Part shown: positions 10,315 through 20,360 of the stretch, one piece after another
Layout of the letters: each line of letters starts with the position of its first letter
How positions within the stretch are numbered: position 1 is the stretch's first letter
Assembly (NCBI RefSeq): GCF_014529535.1
Contig: NW_023503555.1
Span: forward strand, 2,480,001 to 2,544,000
From: Bradysia coprophila
Taxonomy: Eukaryota > Arthropoda > Insecta > Diptera > Sciaridae
Direction: 5' to 3'
Length of the DNA: 64,000 bases
The notes under the pieces: model-generated
Told to the model about the DNA's origin: nothing
Database searches by the model: none
Seen by the model: the letters and a program-made list of their open reading frames with translations, nothing else
Program-made: the position numbers and the translations under genes

Positions 10315-10518
10315 CACTCGATAAATTTAACTGGACGGCAGAATTTGTAAAAGCTGGTCTTTTATCAGCTGGTGTTCATGCTAAATGAATATGACTCGGT
10401 CATGTGAATGAGTAAATAAACGCCTAATACACTACTGATGTAAACAATAGCATACGAATACCAGTTGGTAAATGACCAACTGTTGCAAACTCTGTACTTC
10501 AGTAAAATTTCGCGAGTG
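10315..10518. mobile_element. TA-flanked MITE (Tc1/mariner-like ends), copy in unit 2
   Basis: The inverted termini start CACTCG and are imperfect over about 70 bp (aaattt, cagaatttg and agctggt blocks on both arms). TA dinucleotides flank both ends (10,313-10,314 and 10,519-10,520). It is the same element, at the same relative place, as 14,661-14,866 in unit 3. Unit 1 lacks it. It has no coding capacity. Confidence 0.78.
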
Positions 10519-10697
10519 TAATTATTTCTTAATCGAAATAATTTTCACGTCTATTTCGTTGGAGTCTCAAACATTTTGCATATTTGCTAAATTTTGTTGA
10601 GGCAACTCACCAGACGTCCAAATTATTCTTTATTGAAACGCATCCGAGGCACAGACAACTTCTCATCACCAGTTAAGCTTTTTCGGGATCCATATCG

Positions 10698-10830
10698 AAA
10701 GTATGTAATCAATTCTATCAATTCTTTTACTTCTTTTGTTATGCATTGTTAGCACAACCATAAAGTTATCTATAAGACAATATTACTAAAAGTTGATTAC
10801 TGCTGTCGTAGTGTCAATAACAGATGATTT
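10698..10830 (+). repeat. R1 dispersed repeat, degenerate copy
   Basis: This copy keeps ttcttttacttcttttgtta and a later gtgtcaataacagatgatt block at the usual spacing. Confidence 0.5.
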
Positions 10831-11654
10831 TGCACATTGTCTACACCCTTGAATGAAAACTAAAGAATTTACTTGAAATCATAAATTTTCGATCTTGTTT
10901 TTTGTTAACTTGTCCCAATAATCTGTCACTAGAGCGATGGATCTTTCAGCTGTATAATTTACTGTCACGCTTCCAACAATTTGTTTCATCTCGGTGTATC
11001 TCGAAGTGACGAAGGATGATTTTCGTATAAAATTTTCACATTTTCTAATGAAGCTATGAACTATGATCCATGGATTTAACTACTAAAGCATGCAAAATGA
11101 CGCTGCACTACAAACAAAGAGCAGATTGAATGAGTGAATTATTTGGTTTTCGCTTCAAAGTGTTAGAAAAGAGCAGTTCAGTGTAAAAATCAAAACATTC
11201 CGACTGGAGGGTAGCCTATATGGTAAGTATGGTATTTTTTTTGAAGGTCTTGACTTGAAGCATACGAAAAAAATTTTGATCAACTGCGTACGAAACAGCG
11301 ACCCAAGGCTTAGTCAACGTTCACAGTTTTTCAACTTTTGTCCTCAGTAGGCAGCATATAAAACTGAATGTGTAACTCTTTCGGCCTACTCAATCGTTAC
11401 GTAAATAACTATTAACTATTGTTGGTGTTTCTTCTGTTTTTCGGTTACAGAGGAGTCGTTACAGATTCGACGAAGTAGCCAAATTTTTGCGCCTATTTTC
11501 AACTGCTCATACCTGTCCCGAAAGTACTTGCAACTAGCTTACAACGCCCCCCCCACACGACTGTTTAGCTAGGCACAGTGTGCCTCGCACACAAGTGTCA
11601 CAGAATTTTTTTACGGTAGCTTTGGCTTTTACAACTTAATACCTTTCAGAAGAA

Positions 11655-12094
11655 TCTCTCTAAAGGGGAATTGAAGAACTCGACTGCACCCCGAAAATGC
11701 ACTCTAGCTATGGCTGGCGCTATAACAAAGTTTCGGAGTAGCAAATGAGACTTTTAATTTTAGATCATCTATTCGAAACTGATAACCTTTGTTCCTCCCT
11801 GAATTAGTTCGTGCCGAAAATATTTCATTGATATTTATGTCATCTACTGCATTACCACTTAATCAAATGTTGATTAAAATATGTCCATTAATTCAGCTGA
11901 GTCAACAACACGCTTTTTAAATGCAAGAAAGTGCCAAATCTGTTGATAAGGAAACTATTTGCAACTTACGATTCATGTCAGCGATAAATGTGTGTCAATT
12001 TATAATCTCGTGTTAGCTTCTTTCGTCTATATAAACGCGTTGCAATGAGAGTTTGAACGATCAGTTAAAGTTGAGCATTTTAGGTTCTATCATC
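11655..12094 (+). promoter_or_regulatory. Promoter and upstream flank of array gene 3
   Basis: TGATAA lies at 11,944-11,949, TATATAA at 12,028-12,034 and the TCAGTT initiator at 12,061-12,066; the ATG is at 12,095. The sequence is nearly identical to the gene 2 promoter. Confidence 0.8.
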
Positions 12095-13799
12095 ATGCAG
12101 CGGGTCATATCATTGTTGATTATTGGTTTGAGTGAGTATGAAGGCGATCTGCAGTCGCTCAAGTTGTGTGTTAAATAAGTTTTTTTTTTGTATTAAGTTG
12201 GTCTGGTAGCCGCAGAAGGTCAGTGGAAGCTAAACCAGGAGTACAATTACAACGTTTTTACGAAGACCCTAGCCGCTTCCAAGGACGATACATGGAATGG
12301 TATAGTATTCCAAGCTCGTTTGACCCTTCGTCCAGAACCGGATGGAGTGTTGTTTGGAAAATTGAGTCGACCACAGTACGCTCAAGTTCAAACGTCGAGA
12401 AGGCGTGCAGATTCGGACTTGAACAACCTAAATTACAACGATCTTCCGATGGATCAGCCATTCAACATTGTATTGAGAAATGGGGTTGTCAGAGCGTTGC
12501 TGGTTAATCGTAAATTGAATGAAAATCATGTTAACCAATTGAAGTTCGTCGTGAAGGCGGTCATGAATCAACTTCAAATTGACGAAAATGCCCAAAACCG
12601 AATGGACGGAGACAATGCTGCTTACAATGTGAACGAGCTGACTATGATGGGATACTGTGAAACGGTCTATGAAATTTCTCCATTGTCAGAATATTTGGCT
12701 CAATCAAGCCGCGATTTGGTACCATTGCCCAGATTACAAAGTCAAGAACAATTTATCGATGTAGTCAAGAGCAGAGATTATAGCAGATGCAACCAGAAAA
12801 ATGAACAAAGCCAGCAAAGAAACATCTCTGGTATGCGCCCTAATGGAAATATAGTTCCAACATTCACTGAAGTTAGCCGTACCATTCTTTCGGGTTCACT
12901 AAAGGATTATACTGTTCAATCATCGGTTACAACGATGAAATCGCCTGAAACTATTGCCTATGTCAATCTAACATTAGAATCGGTTGAAGACAACGCTAGA
13001 TATTCTCCAATTCAGGTCGACACTCTTATGGACGTTGAAAACAACTATCCACCAATGGCTCCGCGTAAAAATGTTCAAAATTACCTTCGTTTGAACCAGA
13101 TAACATATCCAGGTTAGTCAATTCTGTTATATATGGTATTGAAAGGTTAAACTTTGGGGAGATCAAACTAAATAAACAATTGAAGGTAATTGCAAAACCA
13201 TAAAAACACACGAAACCGAACTTTCAAGTCAAGTTCGCTTTTTTGGTTTGCTAAACATGCCACTCTTATGTGGCATAAAACGTTGTACGCAACAACGCTG
13301 TTCTAAAAAAAAAGCCAATGAAAGTTTCACTTTTCGACATTGAGTTGAGAAAAATTTGATTAAATAGGCCCACGTTGACGTAAAATACCAGATTTGTTAA
13401 TTTGCGTTTATTTTCTGCATTTTTATTCATACAGATTATAATGGTGAGATAAAATACGCCGATTGTATTGAGTATCGCCCGAATACCTATATGGTTTGCA
13501 ATAGAATTTTTGGTGCTGAGTATGAAAGCATTCCTGATGCAGCAATTGAATGTGGCTTCATTCTGCTAGGATTGATAGCAAAGTGTCAACGTCAATGTAA
13601 GTTCTTTTGCAAATTCGTTCGTTTGTGATTTTTTTGAAATTTAATTTGAAATGCAGATCCAAATTGTGTGCAAACAGCTTGCTATTCGGTACTTGAGATT
13701 AACATGTGCAAGGAGCACGGAAGTAGTTTTCCCGTCCAAAGAGGAACACTCGATATTTGTACCCCAGGATACTGGAGTGGGAGATGTTGCCCTAATTGA
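12095..13799 (+). CDS. Secreted short vitellogenin-N-domain-like protein, array gene 3 (4 exons, 418 aa)
   Basis: Exons are 12095-12131, 12198-13112, 13435-13596 and 13657-13799, joined length 1257 nt, ending in TGA. The signal peptide begins MQRVISLLIIGLIGLVAAEG. The barrel keeps both cysteines, in MMGYCETVYEI and DYSRCNQ, but it has lost seven codons relative to genes 1 and 2 (MKS-P-ETIAYVN replaces MKS-LQRLNEP-LETIAYVN), in frame. The ten cysteines of the C-terminal module are all kept; exon 4 is the most diverged of the three (YPNCVQTACYSVLEINMC). Intron 2 is only 322 nt. The promoter, exon 1 and intron 1 resemble gene 2, while the 5' half of exon 2 is nearly identical to gene 1, so the gene is a mosaic. 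It appears intact. Confidence 0.88.
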
Positions 13800-13987
13800 C
13801 ATTTGTAAAATACGCAATATTGTGCTAGCGGCGTTTCTACGAAAATTCGGATTTTTTTTCCTTACAATTAACTATTTTTTGTATAAACGAGCCATCAGAA
13901 CAATCGGAGCGTTTGCTGCGTTTCCTAGTATCGACAATACCTATCCTTTGCCGTATCATTTACTTACATTTACATAGTTTATTTTGG

Positions 13988-14290
13988 CGTAGATATCCCC
14001 AAAAGACCTTAAAACACTTAGGCGGCCCTAACTCACGGAGGACCGACACGAATATTCCCATCTTCGAACTTAGCCTCAATATTTCAGGGATTTTTTTTTT
14101 TTTTTTGAAATCGCATTTGATTTACTCAAGGTGTCGACGTGACAGACACACAGACAAGATTTTTATTTCGAAATCGTCATCTGTGAACATAAGCAAACAC
14201 TTTGCCCTTGTCATCTGCTTCGAATTCCATCAATTACACACGGCATCGTAATGACCATAATCCTATAAGCCCCTTTGTACTTCGTACGAG
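13988..14290 (-). repeat. Truncated copy of the GTACGAAGTAC dispersed repeat
   Basis: On the minus strand this matches the first 310 bases of the element at 18,220: ctcgtacgaagtac, a cttatagg block, a gtctgtctgtc-type run, cttgagtaaa, and gctaagttcgaagatg in the same order. Confidence 0.7.
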
Positions 14291-14660
14291 CCTAAAAACT
14301 TCAAACAAATTATTTGATTGTTGTGGTTGAAACAGAATTGCATCTCTTTATAGCGGCCGCGACATAAAAATATGTTGTAATAAGCAAGGGCCCTCTCAAT
14401 AGAACAAACTGACAAATTAAAATGAAAAATCATATATTTGAATGTGTGTGTGACAGCTCCGTGTACAGACAGTACACGGGACTCTTAATGTCAAAAGTAA
14501 AGGGACTCATAATGTCAAAAGCAAAGCAAAGTTGACGTTTTCGTGTTAGTGGTGTGTGTGATATAATTTTTCAATGAATTTTGGTCATAATTCCTCTAGG
14601 TAGTCTACCTCTATGGTAATAAGTAAGACGTCGTCGGCCCATTAAGTACCTCGTGTAGTA

Positions 14661-14866
14661 CACTTGGGAAAATTATAAATATAGTGCAGAATTTGCAACA
14701 GCTGGTGTTATATTGTATATGAAGGTAGTGTATTTGTTCAAACACTCGCTAGTCAGTATATGATTGTAACAAACAGCTACTGATGTAAACATGAAGCATG
14801 AACACATACCACCTGATAAAATACCAGCTGTTGCAAATTCTGCACTTCAGTGAAATTTAGCGAGTG
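14661..14866. mobile_element. TA-flanked MITE (Tc1/mariner-like ends), copy in unit 3
   Basis: This is the counterpart of 10,315-10,518. The right arm reads cagctgttgcaaattctgca..cagtgaaatttagcgagtg; TA flanks both ends (14,659-14,660 and 14,867-14,868). It is shared by position with unit 2, so it was present before units 2 and 3 separated. Confidence 0.78.
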
Positions 14867-15638
14867 TATTGATTTTTACATCTATTTCGAGTCGCAAACG
14901 TTTTGGATATTTCCTAAACTTTGTTGCACAGTTATTCACCTTACGTCTCGACTTTCTTCTAAATTGCAATTTACCAAGATCAGTCTGTCGGCAAAGTTCA
15001 GGTAGCAGTTTATACAGTAAATCACAAACGTTGTAAGTTGACGATAAAAAGCCAGGTAACGTAAATTCCCTTTGTAATTGTATGTAATTTCAATTCGTCG
15101 ACCAATTAAGATGATTCAAGCTCTACGCGAGGTGTTAATTGAACATTCAAAAAAGATTTTAGGTATTCTTTGGCTACTTCTTTAAAATTATCCTTAGACG
15201 ATGGAGAAATCAATATTTCGGTCTACAATAACCGAAGTTAGCTTAAAAATTCTGCTTCCCTTTATTTAGATACCACATATTGCCAACCCACAAAATCTAC
15301 TAAGAGTTGGAAACTTCGGTATATTAATTTATAAAGCTTAATGTAAAGTTAAGCCAAATTTTTTTTTTTTTAGTTTAGTCATTATTCCAAGGAGACAATC
15401 GAGATAGGTGCGGAGAGAAGGCAAATAAGTTTCGTTGAATTTGAAAAATGTTAGCAAAATCGCGTGCTACGCGATTAGCGCAGTGATATTCTGTCGTTTG
15501 GCATAACGGCAAGCCATCCTAAAAGTAATCGTATCGTTGTCTCGTCTCTGATGCTATGAGCCTTAGACCGCCTTTCTTCATCAGCTGCGAAGTCGACTAT
15601 ACAGTTAACCACAACTGAATTTGTGACGTAATTTGATT

Positions 15639-15763
15639 CAATGAATGTACAAACCAGGTGTGGTCTGTTCCTACAAACCGGAGGACATCGCATATGAATT
15701 CGATATGTCCTCCGCTCCATACAAAGTTTGACACCCGACCATACCTTGTGTTGACGTTCATTG
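15639..15763. mobile_element. MITE (125 bp), family CAATGAA, with perfect 8-bp target duplication
   Basis: The element starts caatgaatgtacaaaccagg and ends in its approximate complement (gaccatacc..gttcattg). The centre is a near-perfect palindrome around gaggacatcg..cgatatgtcctc. The perfect direct repeat ATTTGATT lies at 15,631-15,638 and 15,764-15,771. It is related to the nested elements at 61,421-61,764. Confidence 0.88.
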
Positions 15764-15807
15764 ATTTGATTCAGCTGTTCCACTCAGGCAACTTAACTGC
15801 CCTAGCC

Positions 15808-15874
15808 CTATACGTGTTTATACTAGCATTGCTCGCGTGATGGTGGTAAACCGTATAAACACGTATTGGTATAG
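15808..15874. repeat. Short inverted repeat (hairpin)
   Basis: The arms ctatacgtgtttatac and gtataaacacgta..tatag are separated by about 30 bases. No target duplication was seen; it could be a very small MITE. Confidence 0.5.
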
Positions 15875-15981
15875 AACAGTGAGGTTGTATGAGTGACCAG
15901 CTGAAAACTAAATACATGCAGAAAATTATGTCACAAATTTTGTTGGGGTTGACGGTAGCTGAAATATTTACCGCGATTCAT

Positions 15982-16247
15982 CCAAGGTTCTGAAAGAACA
16001 GGTTAAGACACACATGAGTTGATCACGAAGGCGGTGACACACAAATTTTGACAAATAGATGCTATTTATTGAACATACTCATAACAGATTGTTTGAAGTG
16101 TCAACTTGAAGAAAAAAAAATGGGTTTTATCAAGTTGACATTTCAAACAATCTGTAATGAGTATGTTCAATAAATAGCATCTATTTGTCAAAATTTGTGT
16201 GTCAGCCGCCCTCGTGGGTGTCTTAACCTGTTCTTTCAGAACCTTGG
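15982..16247. mobile_element. Fold-back MITE (266 bp) with about 115-bp near-perfect arms
   Basis: The element starts ccaaggttctgaaagaacag and ends in the exact complement. The inner arm parts (gacaaatagatgctatttat..actcat and its complement) match almost perfectly around an A-rich loop at about 16,110-16,130. Direct repeats ATTCAT lie at 15,976-15,981 and 16,248-16,253. The left arm carries a short extra segment near 16,012-16,035. Transcripts would form a long duplex suited to small-RNA processing (inference). Confidence 0.88.
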
Positions 16248-16599
16248 ATTCATCAACATTAAATTTAATCTAAAAAAAAAAACATTTAACTTAGTAGACA
16301 GTTGATTGCGATGAAGTTTCAAGTGATGGGAACATCTTAATTTATAGAAATTTATTGACAAATTTCAGTCTCGTCGGTGCTATAGTGTAACAAGTTCATT
16401 CAACGATCATTTCAACATTATAACGAGACTAATTCGTATAAAATCCATACGTAAAGTGTTTCTTTACGTCAAACAACTAATGCCCAACCTTATACGTGGT
16501 ATCTAAAAGCACCGCGATGGAAAAACATAACATTCTATTTTCCCATTTACATTATGTGCATGTGTGTAGTAGACCAGCCAGTAGAACAGAGAACACACT

Positions 16600-17274
16600 C
16601 CGTATGATACACCAACGTATATAAACAACAGAAAATTTTACCTGTAAGAATAAGTCTATACAACAAAACAACACAAAAATTACACACCATCAAAGCATAC
16701 GGACAGCAAAACTACAAGACAGTCCGCTAGTGGAAATAGCTGGTAAACATTTGGATCGAAAGTAGTGGGGACATTTTATTTTAGTGAAGAAAAGAAAATC
16801 ACTTTTGATGTAGATAGTGATGGATGGAGAAAATATAAGCGATCCACCTAGTTAATGGGTTTGAATATTTAAAAAAAAATTAGTTTGTTATGCACACTAT
16901 TGTGTTCAGTTTGTGTTGTGTTCTCAAAACGGATAAACTTGGATTAATACGAAAATTGTTTTGGTTTGCGTGGAGATCTTTTTTTTTCGATGTAATTGAA
17001 CTTTTGCGATGAGTTGTGAGTTTATCAGAATTGTGTTGAGTCGTGAGTGATTTCATTGCGTTCGTTCAACACTTGTGCATGGATATAATAACTTCATTTT
17101 TCATTGAATCGAGTTTCTCTTATCGTGTTACAAAAAATAATAATAAACAAACAGTTTCTGAATCACAAATGTGTGATCACTTCAATAATCCACGTGCGAT
17201 GAAAGTATGACGACGAGATTTGTAAATGCTTGACAAAGGACCATTCAATATCAAACATTCTCGTTGCCTGTATT
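16600..17274 (+). promoter_or_regulatory. Putative promoter and 5' leader of the candidate hamlet/PRDM gene
   Basis: TATATAAA is present at 16,618-16,625, followed by a long stretch without coding features that leads to the short first coding exon at 17,275. A TCAGTT initiator-like hexamer also occurs near 16,906, so the true transcription start is uncertain. The stretch is rich in gtgtt and gtgag motifs, like many insect leaders. Confidence 0.35.
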
Positions 17275-17311
17275 ATGCGGTCGAAATCTGTGGCTAGAAG
17301 ATTCGCGCAAG
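17275..17311 (+). CDS. ham: Candidate first coding exon of a hamlet/PRDM3-PRDM16-type gene
   Basis: The reading is ATG CGG TCG AAA..., encoding MRSKSVARRFAQ plus one base, followed by a consensus donor (caag|gtaagt) at 17,312. Vertebrate PRDM16 starts MRSKARARKLAKS and MECOM starts MRSKGRARKLA. These peptides are also encoded by a tiny first exon, followed by a very large intron before the SET-like PR domain exon. Here too no further convincing conserved exon is seen for 47 kb. If the call is right, the gene encodes a nuclear zinc-finger transcription factor (hamlet in Drosophila, involved in neuronal fate), with the rest of the protein beyond the window. The evidence is only 12 residues plus gene structure, so an unrelated gene with a basic N-terminus remains possible. 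Confidence 0.42.
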
Positions 17312-18219
17312 GTAAGTGTTTCTAAGGTTATATGTATTCGAAGTTTGTCGTGATATCGATTTGGCGAACGGAAAGTGTTACCTATATATAAAGTTGGTTT
17401 TTTGTCATTGTGGTCATCGTTAAATGGGAAATGTTTAGCCGTCGGTTTTGTGGAATATTTTGTGTATGAAATTTTATCATCGTTTTTGGGGTTGCCCAGT
17501 TATTTAGTTGGATATGTCGTCAATTGTGGACATTGGCAGTGGTTATTACCGAAATCTTTGAATCTCAACTTATTGGATCAAAAACATACTAATTTCTAAT
17601 GTTCGAAAATGCTATCGAATCTTATAAATACGAATTAGACACAGTAGTAGAAAGAGGATTTTAAAGGTTTTATGTATGATGGGGTGGCTTATGTTATCTT
17701 TGCAAAATGTTGAGAAGGACCAAAAACTATGAGATTTTGCCGAATTTAAGTGTAAATCAGAGAACTTTGTGCAATTAAATTTGTTTATTTCGAGAATTGT
17801 TTGTTGAGATCAAAGACATAGACTCCAATCTGTAGTGACTACACTTTAGTGCATAAGATAGATTGGAGTGTGGAGTCTATTGTTGTTCTCTTTTTCAAAT
17901 TTGACCTTTGGATAATTTGTTGCCAAAATTCATTCACAATTTGAGAATCTGAAATATTAGGTAGTGGACACCTCTGTAGAGAAAGAAGATGAATTTTGAG
18001 TCATTTGCTACCGATAACAACCATAAAAGTAAGCGGTAAGTTCCAACTAACGGCATCTAATATAATAAATTGTATGTTAAAGTAAACGAAGTAAAAGATC
18101 TTGCGTAGGAGTTAAACCACTTTTGAAACAAAAGAAGTAACAGATCTGATATCTACGCAACAATTGCCACTCCTAAAGCTTTCGGAGTATTTTTTCCAGA
18201 CATAGTTTAAGTAAATGAT
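17312..18219. other. Intronic stretch, little structure
   Basis: An open frame at 17,375-17,599 begins soon after the donor but has no supported start or splice context. A small hairpin (actccaatct..agattggagt) lies at about 17,822-17,875. An R1 repeat lies at 18,069-18,160. Confidence 0.5.
18069..18160 (-). repeat. R1 dispersed repeat (reverse)
   Basis: This copy contains both doublet blocks on the minus strand: gaagtaaaagatc and, 50 bases on, acaaaagaagtaacagatct. Confidence 0.65.
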
Positions 18220-19270
18220 TAGACCCGTACGAAGTACTGGGGTCTTATAGGTTTACGCATACGTTTGTAACACGTCGAATTGGACTCCCTGAGTAAGGGG
18301 AAACCTATTGTGGTTGTCTAGAGATGCCAAATCCGCGGAAAAAAAAATGTCCGTCTGTCCGTCTGTCTGTCTGCACGATAACTTGAGTAAAACGCATCCG
18401 ATTTTGAAAATTCTTTTTTTTCCCGTTTGGTAATGTCAAAAGACAGGCTAAGTTCGAAGATGAGTGATTTTGGATCGACCCCTCCCGAGCTGTGGCCCAA
18501 TAAGTGCTTTACGGTTTTTCGAAGATATCTCCGGACATTTAAACGTTAAACTTGTAAGTGATACGTCAAATAAAAGGTATTTACAATACCGATCGACAAA
18601 AAAAAAGTTTATGGAAATCGGATGACCGACTCGTGAGTTAGACCCCTTGGTGTGGAACAGGCACAGGGCGGCAAGCAGTTTTTGCTTGTAGGTCGGCCAC
18701 ATTTGAACATTTTTCGTCTGTTTTAGCTTTATTAGATAGGTATTGACCGTACCAATCAGGGAAAAAAAAGTTTATGAAATTATGTTCTCCGGAGCGTGAG
18801 CTAGGTCTCTTGGAGTGAGCTCTTATCTGGCTACTCGGAAGTACAGTGAACGTGGTGTATTTTGACAATATCTCGAGTAAATTTTGACCGAATTTCATGA
18901 TTTTTTTTTGTTTGAAAGGTATTAACGAATGTAAAGCGTCGGTACTATTTCCGGTCTCCTAACAAAATGGCTGCCGGCGGCCATATTGGATTTTAGTAAA
19001 ATAGAAATATCTTGGGAAAAATGATACTTAGAGAGTTTCTGTTAACATGGAAATAATTTGTTAAGTGTGAGGGGTTTCAGGGATTCCATATACGGACATC
19101 TATATATACCTATATACAGCTATATTGAGCTATATACAGGCATATAGAGCTATATAATAGCATATATTTATCTGTGAAATGTTTACTTATAGTGAAATAT
19201 AGGTAAATATAGCGGTATACAGCTGTTTAAATAGGAATTTATGAAATTTGTCTTCGTACGGGGCTGTCTA
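18220..19270 (+). repeat. Dispersed repeat with GTACGAAGTAC end (about 1.05 kb)
   Basis: The left end reads tagacccgtacgaagtac; the right end (cttcgtacggggctgtcta) is its approximate inverse, suggesting terminal inverted repeats of about 15-18 bp. Internal marks are a gtctgtctgtc run at 18,355-18,375, cttgagtaaaacgcatccga, several a-rich tracts followed by gtttatg, and a gctgccggcggcc palindrome near 18,970. Partial copies occur at 13,988-14,290 (minus) and about 115-330. Short open frames inside are not protein-like. The type of element is not known to me. Confidence 0.6.
19091..19175. repeat. Imperfect TATATA-rich tandem repeat
   Basis: Units of about 9-11 bases resembling ctatatacagg or ctatatagag follow one another, at the right end of the dispersed repeat. 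Confidence 0.6.
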
Positions 19271-20279
19271 TATTGCCTCCGGCAATTTAGTTGTATATGA
19301 TAACAAGGCAAAGAGTGGATAATGTAAGTGATTTTAAAGGGAGAATAGTTTTTCAGCAGAGAAGAAAATGAAGTAAGAGAAATGAAGAGTTTCACATTAA
19401 AGGCTTTTGATACGAATAGGTGTTTCGTACGGCTCGGCGTTAGCTATGTTTCTCAATGGGTGAGTAATGAGGTGATTGGGCATGTCTGTTGACTTAATTG
19501 ATTTCAATAATTTATTTTTGACAATAACAATAACACATAGCCGATTTTGTAACCTAAAAATACAATTTTATAAATTCGCGCACGGGACACAGAATGTATT
19601 GGTGCGGTTGGTATTTTAAAAGAGTATTGGTACTACAGAACTTTATCCTTTAAAGTTCATGTTGTGGTTGCTTGATCAAAAGATTCAATTGATTCATTAT
19701 CAATTTGAGGATAATTAGTAGGAAAACAATCGAACATGTTTCATTTCCCTAGAAAACTAGTGGTTGGGAGATGTGAACAGATGTGAGATTTCCTAAAACC
19801 ATTACAATTCACTCAACATTTTCGAATAGAAGATTTTTTGTGGGTTTCAAAAACTCCTTTTGGCTTCCATTCCGTTCGTTTAGTTGTACATGTATCTGAA
19901 AATGCTTACCAAATTTTAAGCTAAAATTATCACAGAGTAGACGTTAAGCTAGAATCCTTTATCTGGCGCGTTGATACCTTTTTCAGTTGATTCCACTTCT
20001 CAACTAACTTCACAAGACAGCAGGCAAATCTACATTAAGATCTACAAACGTATGAAATCTCATTAATTCGTTTCCTTAAAGAAATTTAAAAATTATTCCA
20101 AATTTAAAGCGTCAAAGTTTTATAGTACATACGATAAATGGTCGGAATATTACCAACAACCAATTCGTATATAGTTAGTCGTACTGTATACCAGCTGAGT
20201 ACACCGGCAGTGTAATCTAGAAGGCATAGTCGTTCGCTCGATATAGTGAAATAGTTGTAGTCGGGGTGGTAAAAGATGC

Positions 20280-20360
20280 AAAATCTTTTACTTCAATAGT
20301 TTTAACGCCCATTTTTTCGAGAACACAACAGCATTGTTGTCGATGAGAGGTGACATAGCC
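20280..20360 (+). repeat. R1 dispersed repeat, partial
   Basis: This copy reads aaaatcttttacttcaatag, then ttttaac, and later gttgtcgatgagaggtgac. Confidence 0.6.

Larger units (their letters stand above)
10092..11654. other. Spacer between array units 2 and 3
   Basis: The first 600 bases are the downstream flank of gene 2, homologous to those of genes 1 and 3, with a TA-flanked MITE at 10,315-10,518. A degenerate R1 repeat lies at about 10,698-10,830. From 10,840 to 11,640 I see no gene. A cytosine run is present at about 11,547-11,555. The unit 3 upstream flank starts near 11,655 (aaaggggaattgaagaactc, matching 841 in unit 1). Confidence 0.55.
13800..15620. other. Downstream flank of array unit 3
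   Basis: This holds a truncated dispersed repeat (13,988-14,290) and the unit 3 copy of the TA-flanked MITE. At 14,885-15,180 there is flank sequence homologous to that of unit 1 near 3580-3830 (the gattaagatgattcaagct block). A short duplicated phrase (gggactcttaatgtcaaaag) occurs twice near 14,480-14,525. Open frames at 13,651-13,977 and 13,913-14,251 overlap exon 4 and the repeat and are not called as genes. Nothing protein-like is seen in 15,180-15,620. Confidence 0.5.

Noticed and set aside
12223..12507. 94-codon frame overlapping exon 2 of gene 3
   Set aside because: It is a shadow frame of the real exon, as are the minus-strand frames at 1440-1643, 8180-8383 and 12,258-12,461.
1258..13799. 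Reading the array genes as full vitellogenin genes broken by frameshifts
   Set aside because: Each gene has a clean stop after the same cysteine-rich module with intact splice sites in all three copies, so the short form is the real form.
13651..14251. Overlapping open frames after gene 3
   Set aside because: The first is exon 4 of gene 3 read in the wrong frame and continued downstream; the second runs into the truncated dispersed repeat.
17375..17599. Frame just after the candidate first exon as a second exon or retained coding sequence
   Set aside because: It has no acceptor site at a matching phase and lies directly behind a consensus donor; the translation shows no PR domain or zinc-finger features.
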